64,000 nt of DNA from Nostoc sp. LEGE 12450. GTDB lineage: Bacteria; Cyanobacteriota; Cyanobacteriia; Cyanobacteriales; Nostocaceae. Below, piece by piece: positions 27,062 to 34,719 of the stretch. The stretch spans positions 1-64,000 of the forward strand of contig NZ_JADEXU010000001.1 in the NCBI RefSeq assembly GCF_015206895.1, in the 5' to 3' direction. Each line of letters opens with the position of its first letter. Within the stretch, counting starts at the first letter, position 1. Below the pieces are notes generated by a model, which was given only the letters and a program-made list of their open reading frames with translations, was not told the DNA's origin and did not search any database. The position numbers and the translations under genes are program-made.

Positions 27062-28365
27062 AGTTCAATTACCGCCTTGACTTGCAAATTAGTTAAGCTA
27101 GAAGCATTTTGGCTAGATAGTTTATTCAGTTGCACATGAACTTCCACTACTCTGGCATCAATATTGCTAGAGGGGTCAGCGTTGATCAGATTTTGCCGCT
27201 TTACCTGCATACCAATCCTGTCCACTCTTCCCTCTAATTCATTGCGTAGGGAATCACTGCTTACCCGCACTTCTTGTCCCGAACGCACTCTCTTGATATC
27301 ACTTTGATAGACTTCTACCACTGCATACATCTGGTCGGTTTGACCTAGAGCCACAATTCCTTCATCGCCAACAGTTTCTCCGGCTCGTGTATTAATCTCC
27401 AAAATCCGACCGGCTTTAGGAGCTACAACATAAGCCTGCGCCAGTTCTGCTCTAATTTTATCCGCCGTGGCTTGAGCGCTGTCTACTTCTGCTTGTGCAT
27501 TTGCTATATCTGTGGGACGGACTTCAGCAGTTTGATTCAGGTTAGCTTTTGCTTCGTTAATCTGCTGTTGTAAGCTGGCGAGGGTTTTATCCTGGTTAGC
27601 TTTTGCTTCGTTAAGTTGCTGTTGTAGGGTAGCCACAGTTCTTGTCTGAGTGGCTTGGCTTTCAATTAACGCTTGAGTGGAAGTTTCTGCACTTAAACGT
27701 CTGCTATCAACTTCCTGGCTAGAAATTGCTCCTGCTTTATATAAAGTCTCGTAGCGCTGTACCTCAGCTTGGGCATTACGTCTCTCAGCTGCTACGCGAG
27801 CCACTGTTGCTTGCAAACTCCGTTGTTGCCCAAGGAGTTCTGCTTCTATACGATTAATTGTGGCTTGCTGAGTTTTTATATTTCCTTCTAGTTCTACTTG
27901 CAAACGATTCACGGTAGCTTGACGCGCTCCAATTTCTCCCTGTTTGGCTCCAGCTTTTACCTGGTTAAGGCGGGATTTAGCAACTTGAACTTGTTTTTGT
28001 GCTTCACCCAAAGTCGCTTGGAGGCGATCGCGGTTGTCCATAATCGCAATTACTTGCCCAGCTTTGATAGAATCGCCTTCTTTCACCAATAGTTGCTCTA
28101 CCCGATTTCCTTCAGTAGAAGAAGGGGCTGACAGTTTTATTACCTCTCCCTTTGGTTCTAGCCGCCCTAATGCTGTGACTGTTTTTACCACAGGCTGAAC
28201 TGCTACTGGGGTTTTTTGTTTCTCATTAGCTGTAGCCTGGAACTTCATCACAGCATAAACACTGATTCCGCCTATTGCTAGAGCTGTAATTATTGCAAGT
28301 AGAACAGGCGATCGCACAAGATTCTGAGAAGACCTTAAACCCTCTGAATTCCTGTTTTCCCTCAT
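27058..28365 (-). CDS. devB: DevB-family HlyD-like membrane fusion protein
   Basis: 435 residues. One N-terminal membrane helix (about 18-40), a lipoyl-like half (VEQLLVKEGDSIKAGQVIAI), a long periplasmic coiled-coil hairpin (about 110-300, rich in QQQLNEAKANQ repeats), then the beta-barrel (AYVVAPKAGRILEINTRAGE). This is the periplasmic adaptor linking DevC/DevA to a TolC-type outer-membrane channel. First gene of the cluster; its promoter (28421-28450) carries a TetR-type operator and the tetR gene is divergent. Confidence 0.92.
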   Translation of the reverse strand: MRENRNSEGLRSSQNLVRSPVLLAIITALAIGGISVYAVMKFQATANEKQKTPVAVQPVVKTVTALGRLEPKGEVIKLSAPSSTEGNRVEQLLVKEGDSIKAGQVIAIMDNRDRLQATLGEAQKQVQVAKSRLNQVKAGAKQGEIGARQATVNRLQVELEGNIKTQQATINRIEAELLGQQRSLQATVARVAAERRNAQAEVQRYETLYKAGAISSQEVDSRRLSAETSTQALIESQATQTRTVATLQQQLNEAKANQDKTLASLQQQINEAKANLNQTAEVRPTDIANAQAEVDSAQATADKIRAELAQAYVVAPKAGRILEINTRAGETVGDEGIVALGQTDQMYAVVEVYQSDIKRVRSGQEVRVSSDSLRNELEGRVDRIGMQVKRQNLINADPSSNIDARVVEVHVQLNKLSSQNASSLTNLQVKAVIEL

Positions 28366-28402
28366 ACTATTCCCCCCTTACCACCAGTAGCAAACTGCAC
28401 TA

Positions 28403-28414
28403 AACTGTTCAGTT
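28403..28414. promoter_or_regulatory. Secondary palindrome near the devB transcription start
   Basis: AACTG-TT-CAGTT with 5-bp arms, about 7-18 bp downstream of the proposed -10 box on the minus strand. It shares the AACTG/CAGTT flavour with the main operator less clearly; it could be a second site or chance. Confidence 0.35.
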
Positions 28415-28420
28415 CAATTT

Positions 28421-28450
28421 ATGCTAAACTAAACGGACTAGTTTAGTCAA
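28421..28450 (-). promoter_or_regulatory. devB promoter with TetR-type operator in the spacer
   Basis: On the minus strand, -35 TTGACT (28450-28445) and -10 TAGCAT (28426-28421) are 18 bp apart. The inverted repeat ACTAAAC-N6-GTTTAGT (28428-28447) fills the space between them. A repressor bound there would block RNA polymerase. A divergent TetR-family gene starts 274 bp away. Confidence 0.65.
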
Positions 28451-28604
28451 GATGATACAACTAAACTCTTTTCAGCTTTATCGAGGAAGGCAGTTCTTGT
28501 AGAGAGAGCAAAGGTTAAAGACCCCTACTCTTGCGTCAGCTTCCCGCTTTCTTACGAGAGTTCAGTGCCTCCAAGTAATCCGGGGTCGAATCCTATAAGC
28601 GATT

Positions 28605-28648
28605 CCTGCCTCCTGCCTCCTGCCCCCTGCCTCCTGCCCCCTGCCTCC
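28605..28648. repeat. Heptanucleotide tandem repeat
   Basis: Six units of CCTGCCT/CCTGCCC (alternating after the second copy), a classic STRR, in the devB-tetR intergenic region about 75 bp upstream of the tetR start. Confidence 0.9.
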
Positions 28649-28723
28649 TTCAATTTCGCCATTTTGTACTGGGGCATTTTGCAGCATCTATTAATATTGT
28701 TGATAAGAAAGGATAATTAATAA

Positions 28724-29338
28724 ATGGTACGCATCAAAACTGACGAAGTTGATCGAGATAATTCCGTTGATAAGGTGGAGCAAATTTTGCAAGGGGCAAT
28801 GCAAGAGTTCCTTCAAAATGGCTATGCTGGAACAAGCATGGATCGGGTAGCGGTAGCAGCAGGTGTTTCTAAAGCGACAGTCTACAGCCACTTTCAAGAT
28901 AAAGAAGGACTTTTTAAAGTACTGTTAGAGCAACTGACAAGCAAAAAGAACAACTCAATTTTTGGCACAGAACCTATTGAGGGAGAACCAGCAGCCATAC
29001 TGCGCCAAATAGTAACCAAAGCATTAGAGCAGATGATTAATGACCAAGAACATAGTGCATTTATGCGAGTACTAATTGGGGAATCTGGGCGTTTTCCTGA
29101 GTTAGCTCAAATTTGTGTTCGGGTGATGATTAAGCCAGTAGCGGAAACTCTCACTCACTACTTGGCGGCTCCAGAACTAAAAATACCTGACCCAGAGGCA
29201 ACAGCAAGAATTCTCTTAGGGGCATTGGTGCATTTTCATATTACTCAAAATGTGATGCATGGACAGGACATTGTGCCAATGGAAAGCGATCGCCTGATTG
29301 ATGCGTTGACACATCTAATCACTAAATGCGCCGATTGA
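28724..29338 (+). CDS. TetR/AcrR family transcriptional regulator
   Basis: 204 residues. The N-terminal helix-turn-helix is at about 18-64 (ILQGAMQEFLQNGYAGTSMD ... AGVSKATVYSHFQDKEGLF), and the C-terminal TetR_C ligand-binding region includes MRVLIGESGRFPELA. It is divergent from the devBCA-type exporter and is the likely repressor acting at the palindrome in the devB promoter. The inducer is unknown. A composite hairpin at 29415-29476 ends the gene. Confidence 0.92.
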   Translation: MVRIKTDEVDRDNSVDKVEQILQGAMQEFLQNGYAGTSMDRVAVAAGVSKATVYSHFQDKEGLFKVLLEQLTSKKNNSIFGTEPIEGEPAAILRQIVTKALEQMINDQEHSAFMRVLIGESGRFPELAQICVRVMIKPVAETLTHYLAAPELKIPDPEATARILLGALVHFHITQNVMHGQDIVPMESDRLIDALTHLITKCAD

Positions 29339-29414
29339 TTGGCCATGTCCCATTCTTAGCTGATGGAGTGCTGTTGCCTATCCTCTGGCTTTTTTGGTTT
29401 CTTAGCTTTGAGCT

Positions 29415-29476
29415 AAAATCCCACGGCTTGATCTGAAAACTAGCAATAGCAATGTTTTCATAGCCGTGGGAGTTTT
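29415..29476. terminator. Bidirectional composite hairpin
   Basis: Nested inverted repeats CCCACGGCT/AGCCGTGGG and TGAAAAC/GTTTTCA with AAAA/TTTT at the base, lying between the convergent tetR and IF-3-like genes. It can act on both strands. Confidence 0.55.
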
Positions 29477-29518
29477 AAAAGCTGGCACAAATACATCCTC
29501 CAGCGATCGCAAGATTAA

Positions 29519-30007
29519 CTAGGCAGGAATGACTTGAACAATTAGTGAGCGTTTATCCAGTGACTGGATTTTACCTACTTGACTGAGGTCTTTTGCAATT
29601 CTGTCTAGCAGTTCTCCTGCTTGGTCACGATATTGATGTTCTCGGCCTCGTAAACGAATGGCAAACTTCACCGAATCGCCTTTACTCAACCACCCAACTG
29701 CTTTTTCAATACGTAAATTGTAATCAGCCACACCCACGTTTAAACCGAAACGAACTTCTTTTACCGTAGGTCTAGCACTCTGGCTCTGACGTTTTTTCTT
29801 TTGATACTGAAGCTTGCCATAATTCAGGATTTTGGCGATTGGGGCCTCTTTGCCTTGAGAGACTACAACCAAGTCAAGCTCTAGGCTCTCGGCTAACTGT
29901 AGCGCCTCATTGGTGTCGATTAGACCACGATTGTTATTCTCATGGTCAATCAAGAAGACATGAGGTGACTTGATTTGTGAATTAATCAGTTGCTTTTGGA
30001 TTGCGAT
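29519..30007 (-). CDS. infC: Translation initiation factor IF-3 paralogue with probable AUC start
   Basis: IF-3 family; IF-3 prevents premature 50S joining and proofreads the start codon on the 30S subunit. The N-domain core includes LINSQIKSPHVFLIDHENNN and RGLIDTNEALQLAE; the C-domain includes VKEVRFGLNVGVADYNLRIEKA, FAIRLRGREHQYRDQA and SLIVQVIPA. Residues that align with IF-3 extend upstream of the nearest TTG (29953). The frame is open back to a TAG at 30020-30022, with no ATG, GTG or TTG in that stretch. AGGAG (30021-30017) sits 9 nt before an in-frame ATC at 30007, so an AUC start (162 residues) is the best fit. E. coli infC also has a rare start (AUU). The sequence differs from the canonical cyanobacterial IF-3, so I consider it a paralogue. 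Divergent from the CrhC-like helicase. Confidence 0.85.
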   Translation of the reverse strand: MAIQKQLINSQIKSPHVFLIDHENNNRGLIDTNEALQLAESLELDLVVVSQGKEAPIAKILNYGKLQYQKKKRQSQSARPTVKEVRFGLNVGVADYNLRIEKAVGWLSKGDSVKFAIRLRGREHQYRDQAGELLDRIAKDLSQVGKIQSLDKRSLIVQVIPA

Positions 30008-30016
30008 AACGAATTT

Positions 30017-30021
30017 CTCCT
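30017..30021 (-). promoter_or_regulatory. Ribosome binding site deciding the IF-3 paralogue start
   Basis: AGGAG on the minus strand, overlapping the upstream in-frame TAG. It is 9 nt from ATC 30007 and more than 60 nt from the first TTG. It therefore supports a non-canonical start rather than the TTG. Confidence 0.6.
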
Positions 30022-30244
30022 AATTGTTCAATACTTTATATTCCAAGTAATGCTAATTTAACACAACACTGAATCAGAGCAACTTTAACCACACAATGGA
30101 CTGCATTCTGTTAGAATGTGGGACTGTGGCACTCGCTCTTCAGTCTTTGCGTTACTGCCCATCCAGCCTTTCAAGACTTTTTTATCCGTCCGCCTAAGAC
30201 TGACGCCGCCATTGGCGACAGGCCGATGTTACTTTTGGAGTTTT

Positions 30245-31576
30245 ATGAATTTTTCTACTCTCGGCTTGTCCAATGAAATTATCCGTGCGGTTACAGAGCG
30301 AGGGTACACCGAACCTACGCCAATTCAGATACAGTCGATTCCTGCCGTCTTATCGGGTAGCGATTTACTAGCTGGGGCACAAACTGGCACTGGAAAAACC
30401 GCTAGTTTTACCCTACCGCTTCTACATCGATTATCGTCCGAAAAGAACGTCAAAGTTACATCTAATGGATATCGCCCGATCCGGGCGCTGATTCTCACCC
30501 CGACTCGTGAACTCGCTGCCCAAGTGGAAGAAAGCGTGCGCGAGTATGGCAAATACTTGCAGCTAAACTCGATGGTGATGTTTGGCGGAGTCGGTATTAA
30601 TCTGCAAAAACAGCGTTTGAAGAACCGAGTGGATATTTTGGTGGCGACTCCAGGGCGACTGCTGGATCACGTGCAGCAGGGCACGCTGAACCTGTCACAT
30701 ATTGAGGTTTTAGTTCTAGATGAAGCAGATCGGATGCTGGACATGGGCTTTATCCATGATATCCGCCGCATCCTTGCACTTTTGCCCAAACAGCGACAAA
30801 ATTTGTTATTCTTCGCTACTTTTTCGGACAAAATTAAAGCACTAGCCGCCGGGTTACTCAATAACCCGAAGATGATTGAGGTGGCACGCCGCAACGTCAC
30901 CGCCGAGACAATCGCCCAAAAAATTTACCAAGTAGACCGTGACAAGAAACGTCAATTGCTTGCTCACCTAATTCGGCGAGATAATTGGTATCAAGTTTTA
31001 GTGTTTACTCGTACTAAGTATGGTGCTGACCGTTTAGTTAAGCAGTTGGGTGAAGACCGCATTCAAGCATTGGCAATCCACGGGAATAAGAGTCAGCCAG
31101 TGCGTACCAATGCTCTGGCAAAGTTCAAGAATGGTAGCTTACAGGTATTAGTGGCGACAGACATTGCTGCTAGAGGTCTTGACATCAGCGAACTACCCCA
31201 TGTAGTCAACTTTGATTTACCTAATGTACCGGAAGATTATGTTCATCGCATTGGGCGAACTGGTCGTGCTGGTGCGTCAGGTGAAGCCGTATCCCTGGTA
31301 TGCGTTGATGAATACAGTCTATTGACAGATATCGAAAAACTGATTGAGCAGCGTTTGCCAAGGGAAGTAGTGGCTGGCTTTGGCCCTAATCCCGATATAA
31401 CGGCCGAACCAATCCCCAATGGACGGCAACACAGACCCAAATCTGGAGGTGAAAAGCGATCGCCTCGGACTCCTAAACCTTTACCCCGGACATCGGCTAA
31501 ACGTAAAGTAGCACCACCCGCGACTAATGGCGAGAAGCCTGGGGCTCGTTCGTCCGTATCGCGCCGTTCTAAGTAG
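30245..31576 (+). CDS. crhC: DEAD-box RNA helicase, CrhC-like
   Basis: 443-residue ATP-dependent RNA helicase of the RhlE/CrhC type. Q motif ([10 protein letters not shown] ... [13 protein letters not shown]), motif I AQTGTGKT, Ia [14 protein letters not shown] ([12 protein letters not shown]), [12 protein letters not shown]; the C-terminus is basic and Pro-rich. Motif III reads FAT (190-192) instead of SAT. To my knowledge this substitution marks Anabaena CrhC, the cold-shock-induced helicase. The ATG at 30245 is used; an upstream in-frame extension to 30116 shows no helicase features and is probably leader. It is divergent from an IF-3 paralogue, a context that fits cold adaptation of translation. 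Confidence 0.88.
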   Translation: MNFSTLGLSNEIIRAVTERGYTEPTPIQIQSIPAVLSGSDLLAGAQTGTGKTASFTLPLLHRLSSEKNVKVTSNGYRPIRALILTPTRELAAQVEESVREYGKYLQLNSMVMFGGVGINLQKQRLKNRVDILVATPGRLLDHVQQGTLNLSHIEVLVLDEADRMLDMGFIHDIRRILALLPKQRQNLLFFATFSDKIKALAAGLLNNPKMIEVARRNVTAETIAQKIYQVDRDKKRQLLAHLIRRDNWYQVLVFTRTKYGADRLVKQLGEDRIQALAIHGNKSQPVRTNALAKFKNGSLQVLVATDIAARGLDISELPHVVNFDLPNVPEDYVHRIGRTGRAGASGEAVSLVCVDEYSLLTDIEKLIEQRLPREVVAGFGPNPDITAEPIPNGRQHRPKSGGEKRSPRTPKPLPRTSAKRKVAPPATNGEKPGARSSVSRRSK

Positions 31577-31880
31577 GGACTAGTACCGCAAGGCGTAATT
31601 CGTAATTACCTATTTGCAAGGGTTTCAGATATTTCAAATGGGTGGCTTATTTACGCCGTGCTGTACTATTAATTCATCTCATTAATTCTCATAGGTGAGG
31701 GTGGTGAGATCCCCGACTTCTTTAAAGAAGTCGGGGATCTTACATATTGCCACAAAATTAATGACATAGACCACTAGTACTGCAATGCGGAATTAAAAAT
31801 TAGAAATGAAAACAGCGTAAGAATTTCATCGCACTTTGCGCTAAATCCCCTTTACAAAACTGTACTTCCGATTTCTTTAA
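31577..31880. other. Convergent intergenic region
   Basis: 304 bp between the convergent helicase and DUF790 genes. It carries the 34-nt palindrome (31707-31740) and AT-rich sequence with short GTAATTCGTAATTAC-type motifs. No ORF. Confidence 0.6.
31707..31740. terminator. 34-nt perfect palindrome, bidirectional terminator candidate
   Basis: Arms AGATCCCCGACTTCTTT and its exact complement meet without a loop between two convergent genes. A stem this stable would stop transcription from both sides. The sequence type is also a dispersed palindrome in Nostoc genomes. Confidence 0.6.
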
Positions 31881-33095
31881 TTAATCCATTACAGCTAAGA
31901 CAGCTTTCGGCAATAACTTATCTTTAAACCAAACAATTCTGGCGGGGACATCATTTAATTTTACTCCCGCCTTTTCTAAATTAAGTCGTTCAGAAATTGC
32001 CAAAATTAAGTCATCACGTCCAGCCCGCCGCACTTGAGAAAACTTTTTTTGTAAATATTCTGGTCGCCAATAACCAACAATTTCTAATAAGAAAGTGCGT
32101 CCATCAGAATGCACTAAGCGAAAATCGGGAATCATCACACTACCGGGAATTGGGATTAAATCAACTTCTCGCTCTAATGCCCAACCACTTTTCAAAGCAT
32201 CCCATTTATCAGCAAAGGATGCTTCTAACATACTATCGTAAGGCTTTCCGGGCGGATAGTGGGATACTAAACCACATTCAGAATTGAGGGTGAAACGTCC
32301 CGTTTTCCAAGTATTTGTATAAGCATCGCGGGTTTGGAGAATAGAAGAAAGACTCCATTTAGTAACGTGAAGTAAAGCCGGAATAAGTTTAGCGATCGCT
32401 AACCCATATCGTGTACTAGGATTAAACAAACTCGTCGGCCCGTCAATGGTAATGGTAAACCCGTGGTCAGCATCACCTTCAATATAAGCCATCAATTGAA
32501 ACAACTTTAAATAGCGAAATAACAGCTTATATTCACCTGGAACATTACGATGAGCATTTAACACCAGTTGACTGGCCTTATAAAACACACCCTGCACTTG
32601 AGATAAGTTATATCTATTTAACAAATCTGGCGCTGTTGGTGCATCAAAAACAGTCAAAATCTTATTTTCAGATAAATCAGCATATAGTCCATTCCGAACC
32701 TGTTCTAATAATACTTCCCGCTCAAGTTCTTGAGTTAACTCATCAGCAATTTTACTCAGAGTAACTTGGGTTGATTCTCGACTAGAAACAGACTTTGCAG
32801 CCAACGAAAACACCCGTTCTCTTAACATCTGTGGTTCCAAAGGACTAACCACCTCAAAAGTGCAAAAACTGCTTTTGAGAATATAAGCTAATCCCCGCTT
32901 TACCCGATAATCTGTAGAATCTCCTTCAAAATCAGTCAGTTGTCGCTCAAGCACACCCTGAGTCTTCCCCACTGCTGATTGAAAATAATTAATTAACTCA
33001 ATCGCCAACTCCGAAGTTTTTTGATCAATCTTCAGTCTCTTCGGGATGATCTCCTCCCCGTTTTGGCGATGCATCAGTAAGTCTGTCGGTAACAT
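31881..33095 (-). CDS. DUF790 (Bax1-like) nuclease
   Basis: 404 residues. The N-terminus MLPTDLLMHRQNGEEIIPKR and the C-terminal nuclease region (EREVDLIPIPGSVMIPDFR ... FLLEIVGYW, with Asp/Glu metal ligands) are those of the DUF790/Bax1 family. In archaea Bax1 is the nuclease partner of the XPB helicase in nucleotide-excision-type repair. Its start lies inside the end of the helicase gene (71-bp overlap, different frame), so the two are co-translated. This supports an XPB-Bax1 complex that unwinds and incises DNA around lesions. Confidence 0.88.
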   Translation of the reverse strand: MLPTDLLMHRQNGEEIIPKRLKIDQKTSELAIELINYFQSAVGKTQGVLERQLTDFEGDSTDYRVKRGLAYILKSSFCTFEVVSPLEPQMLRERVFSLAAKSVSSRESTQVTLSKIADELTQELEREVLLEQVRNGLYADLSENKILTVFDAPTAPDLLNRYNLSQVQGVFYKASQLVLNAHRNVPGEYKLLFRYLKLFQLMAYIEGDADHGFTITIDGPTSLFNPSTRYGLAIAKLIPALLHVTKWSLSSILQTRDAYTNTWKTGRFTLNSECGLVSHYPPGKPYDSMLEASFADKWDALKSGWALEREVDLIPIPGSVMIPDFRLVHSDGRTFLLEIVGYWRPEYLQKKFSQVRRAGRDDLILAISERLNLEKAGVKLNDVPARIVWFKDKLLPKAVLAVMD

Positions 33096-34608
33096 CTGAA
33101 TTTTGAATTTTAGATTTTGAACTTCCCGTTGAATAATTAATTTCTAACTGTTCCGCAGCCTTCAAACTCCTTTCCTTCCCACTCCCATACACAACCTGCA
33201 AATTCCCTTTCTTCTCCCCTTGTCCCCTTGTCTCCTTGTCTCCTTGTCCTCTTCTCCTAGCCGAAGTCCCCTCCTCACTCGTATCCTCCGCCACCACCTC
33301 ATACAAAATCGCCTGCTTATTCTCAATATTCCCCTTCCGTAAAATCCTTCCCAAGCGCTGAGTATACTCCCTAGCCGAACCCGTTCCCGATAAAATAATC
33401 GCCACAGAAGCCGCAGGTACATCAACGCCTTCATTCAACACATGAGAAGCAACCAAAGTATTATATTTACCCTCTCGAAACTTAGTTAATATCTCATGCC
33501 GTTCCTTTACAGGAGTTTGATGAGTAATCGCCGGAATTAGCAACTCTTGAGAAATGCGATAAACCGTTGCATTATCAGCAGTAAAAATCAAAATTCTTGC
33601 TGGATAATGTTCTGCCAATAAATTAATCAAAATTCGCAACTTCCCATCAGTACCCAAAGCGATATCTTTCGCTTCGCGGTGTGCTAACATCGCCCTACGT
33701 CCAGATTGCGATCTAGCACTCATTTGCACAAACATTTGCCAACCTTGCAGACTCCCCAAAGAAATCTTCGATTGCTTCAAAAAGTCGTTGCGGGTTTGAA
33801 TTAACTGGTTGTATCTTTCCCGCTCAAGTTGCGATAATTTTACCTTAATTTGGACAATTTCATGTTCTGCTAACGCCTTCCCTGCCAAATCTTCGGCGCG
33901 TTTACGATATACTTCTTCACCAATCAGAATATTTAAATCAGCGTGTTTACCATCAGTGCGTTCCGGTGTAGCAGAGAGTCCCAGGCGATAAGGTGCGATC
34001 GCATATTCAGCGATAACCCGATTAAAATCTGTCGGTAAATGATGGCATTCATCAAAAACAATCAATGCATATTGATTTCCCAATGTCTCAGCGTGAATTG
34101 CTGCACTATCATAAGTTGCAACTAGAATCGCCGTTCTATCCCGCGAACCACCTCCCAACAATCCCACCTCAGCATCGGGGAAAGCCGCTACTAAATGTGC
34201 ATACCACTGATGCATTAAATCTAAAGTTGGCACCACAATTAGCGTCGTGCGGGGCGTTGATTGCATCGCCATTTGTGCTAAATAAGTCTTTCCCGCCGCC
34301 GTGGGAAGCACAACCACCCCCTGTCTACCTGCCAGTTTCCAAGCCGCTAACGCCTCAGTCTGGTGGGGATAGGGTTCCATTTCCAAAGTGGGAACCAAAT
34401 CTACAGGATAAAATTGCTTGGCCTCATCGATAAAATTCACATCTTCCGCTTGTAGTGCTTCTACTAGCGATCGGTATCTAATTGCTGGAATGCGGAATTT
34501 TTCAACTCTATCATCCCACGTAGCATAATCCATCCAACCTTTGCCGCGTGGTGGTGGATGCAAAATTAATGTGCCACGATCAAAATTTAGTGTAGGGGTA
34601 CGAGCCAT
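33025..34608 (-). CDS. XPB-like DEAD/DEAH-box DNA helicase
   Basis: 527-residue SF2 helicase. Motif I LPTAAGKT, Walker B/DECH FDECHHLP, motif III LSATPER, motif VI YTQRLGRILR, plus an N-terminal damage-recognition-like region (FDRGTLILHPPPRGKGWMDY). The C-terminal 80 residues are low-complexity and partly encoded by 8-bp tandem repeats (33216-33247). Paired with the overlapping DUF790 nuclease. The closest functional model is archaeal XPB-Bax1; a defence role has not been shown. Confidence 0.9.
   Translation of the reverse strand: MARTPTLNFDRGTLILHPPPRGKGWMDYATWDDRVEKFRIPAIRYRSLVEALQAEDVNFIDEAKQFYPVDLVPTLEMEPYPHQTEALAAWKLAGRQGVVVLPTAAGKTYLAQMAMQSTPRTTLIVVPTLDLMHQWYAHLVAAFPDAEVGLLGGGSRDRTAILVATYDSAAIHAETLGNQYALIVFDECHHLPTDFNRVIAEYAIAPYRLGLSATPERTDGKHADLNILIGEEVYRKRAEDLAGKALAEHEIVQIKVKLSQLERERYNQLIQTRNDFLKQSKISLGSLQGWQMFVQMSARSQSGRRAMLAHREAKDIALGTDGKLRILINLLAEHYPARILIFTADNATVYRISQELLIPAITHQTPVKERHEILTKFREGKYNTLVASHVLNEGVDVPAASVAIILSGTGSAREYTQRLGRILRKGNIENKQAILYEVVAEDTSEEGTSARRRGQGDKETRGQGEKKGNLQVVYGSGKERSLKAAEQLEINYSTGSSKSKIQNSDVTDRLTDASPKRGGDHPEETED
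33216..33247. repeat. 8-bp tandem repeat inside the XPB helicase tail
   Basis: Four units of CCCCTTGT/CTCCTTGT. Eight is not a multiple of three, so the repeat is read in rotating frames and encodes the Arg/Gly/Gln/Lys-rich GQGDKETRGQGEKKG tail segment. A copy-number change would shift the frame of the tail and of its overlap with the nuclease gene. Confidence 0.85.
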
Positions 34609-34612
34609 TTAT

Positions 34613-34656
34613 GGGAATTGGGTATTGGGGATTGGGTATGGGGGATTGGGCATTGG
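34613..34656. repeat. Short tandem repeat (ATTGGGT type)
   Basis: About six degenerate 7-8 bp units of the type ATTGGGT/ATTGGGG between the divergent XPB helicase and adenylate cyclase genes. Confidence 0.75.
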
Positions 34657-34719
34657 TAATTTTTCCATTCGCCATGCCCCATTCCCTAGTCTATTGATTA
34701 CTAATAACGCAAAAAGTGC

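Larger units (their letters stand above)
28366..28723. other. Divergent region between devB and tetR
   Basis: 358 bp. The devB side holds the promoter/operator (28421-28450) and a second weaker palindrome AACTG-TT-CAGTT (28403-28414) near the expected transcription start. The tetR side holds six heptamer repeats (28605-28648) and an AT-rich stretch before the ATG. No ORF. Confidence 0.7.

Noticed and set aside
30116-30244. N-terminal extension of the DEAD-box helicase
   Set aside because: The extra 43 codons show no helicase features, the Q motif follows the ATG at 30245, and a leader RNA is expected for CrhC-type genes.
33025-34608. Helicase as the missing third component of the Shango-like pair
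   Set aside because: It is an XPB-type helicase overlapping its own Bax1-like nuclease gene, more than 22 kb away on the other strand.
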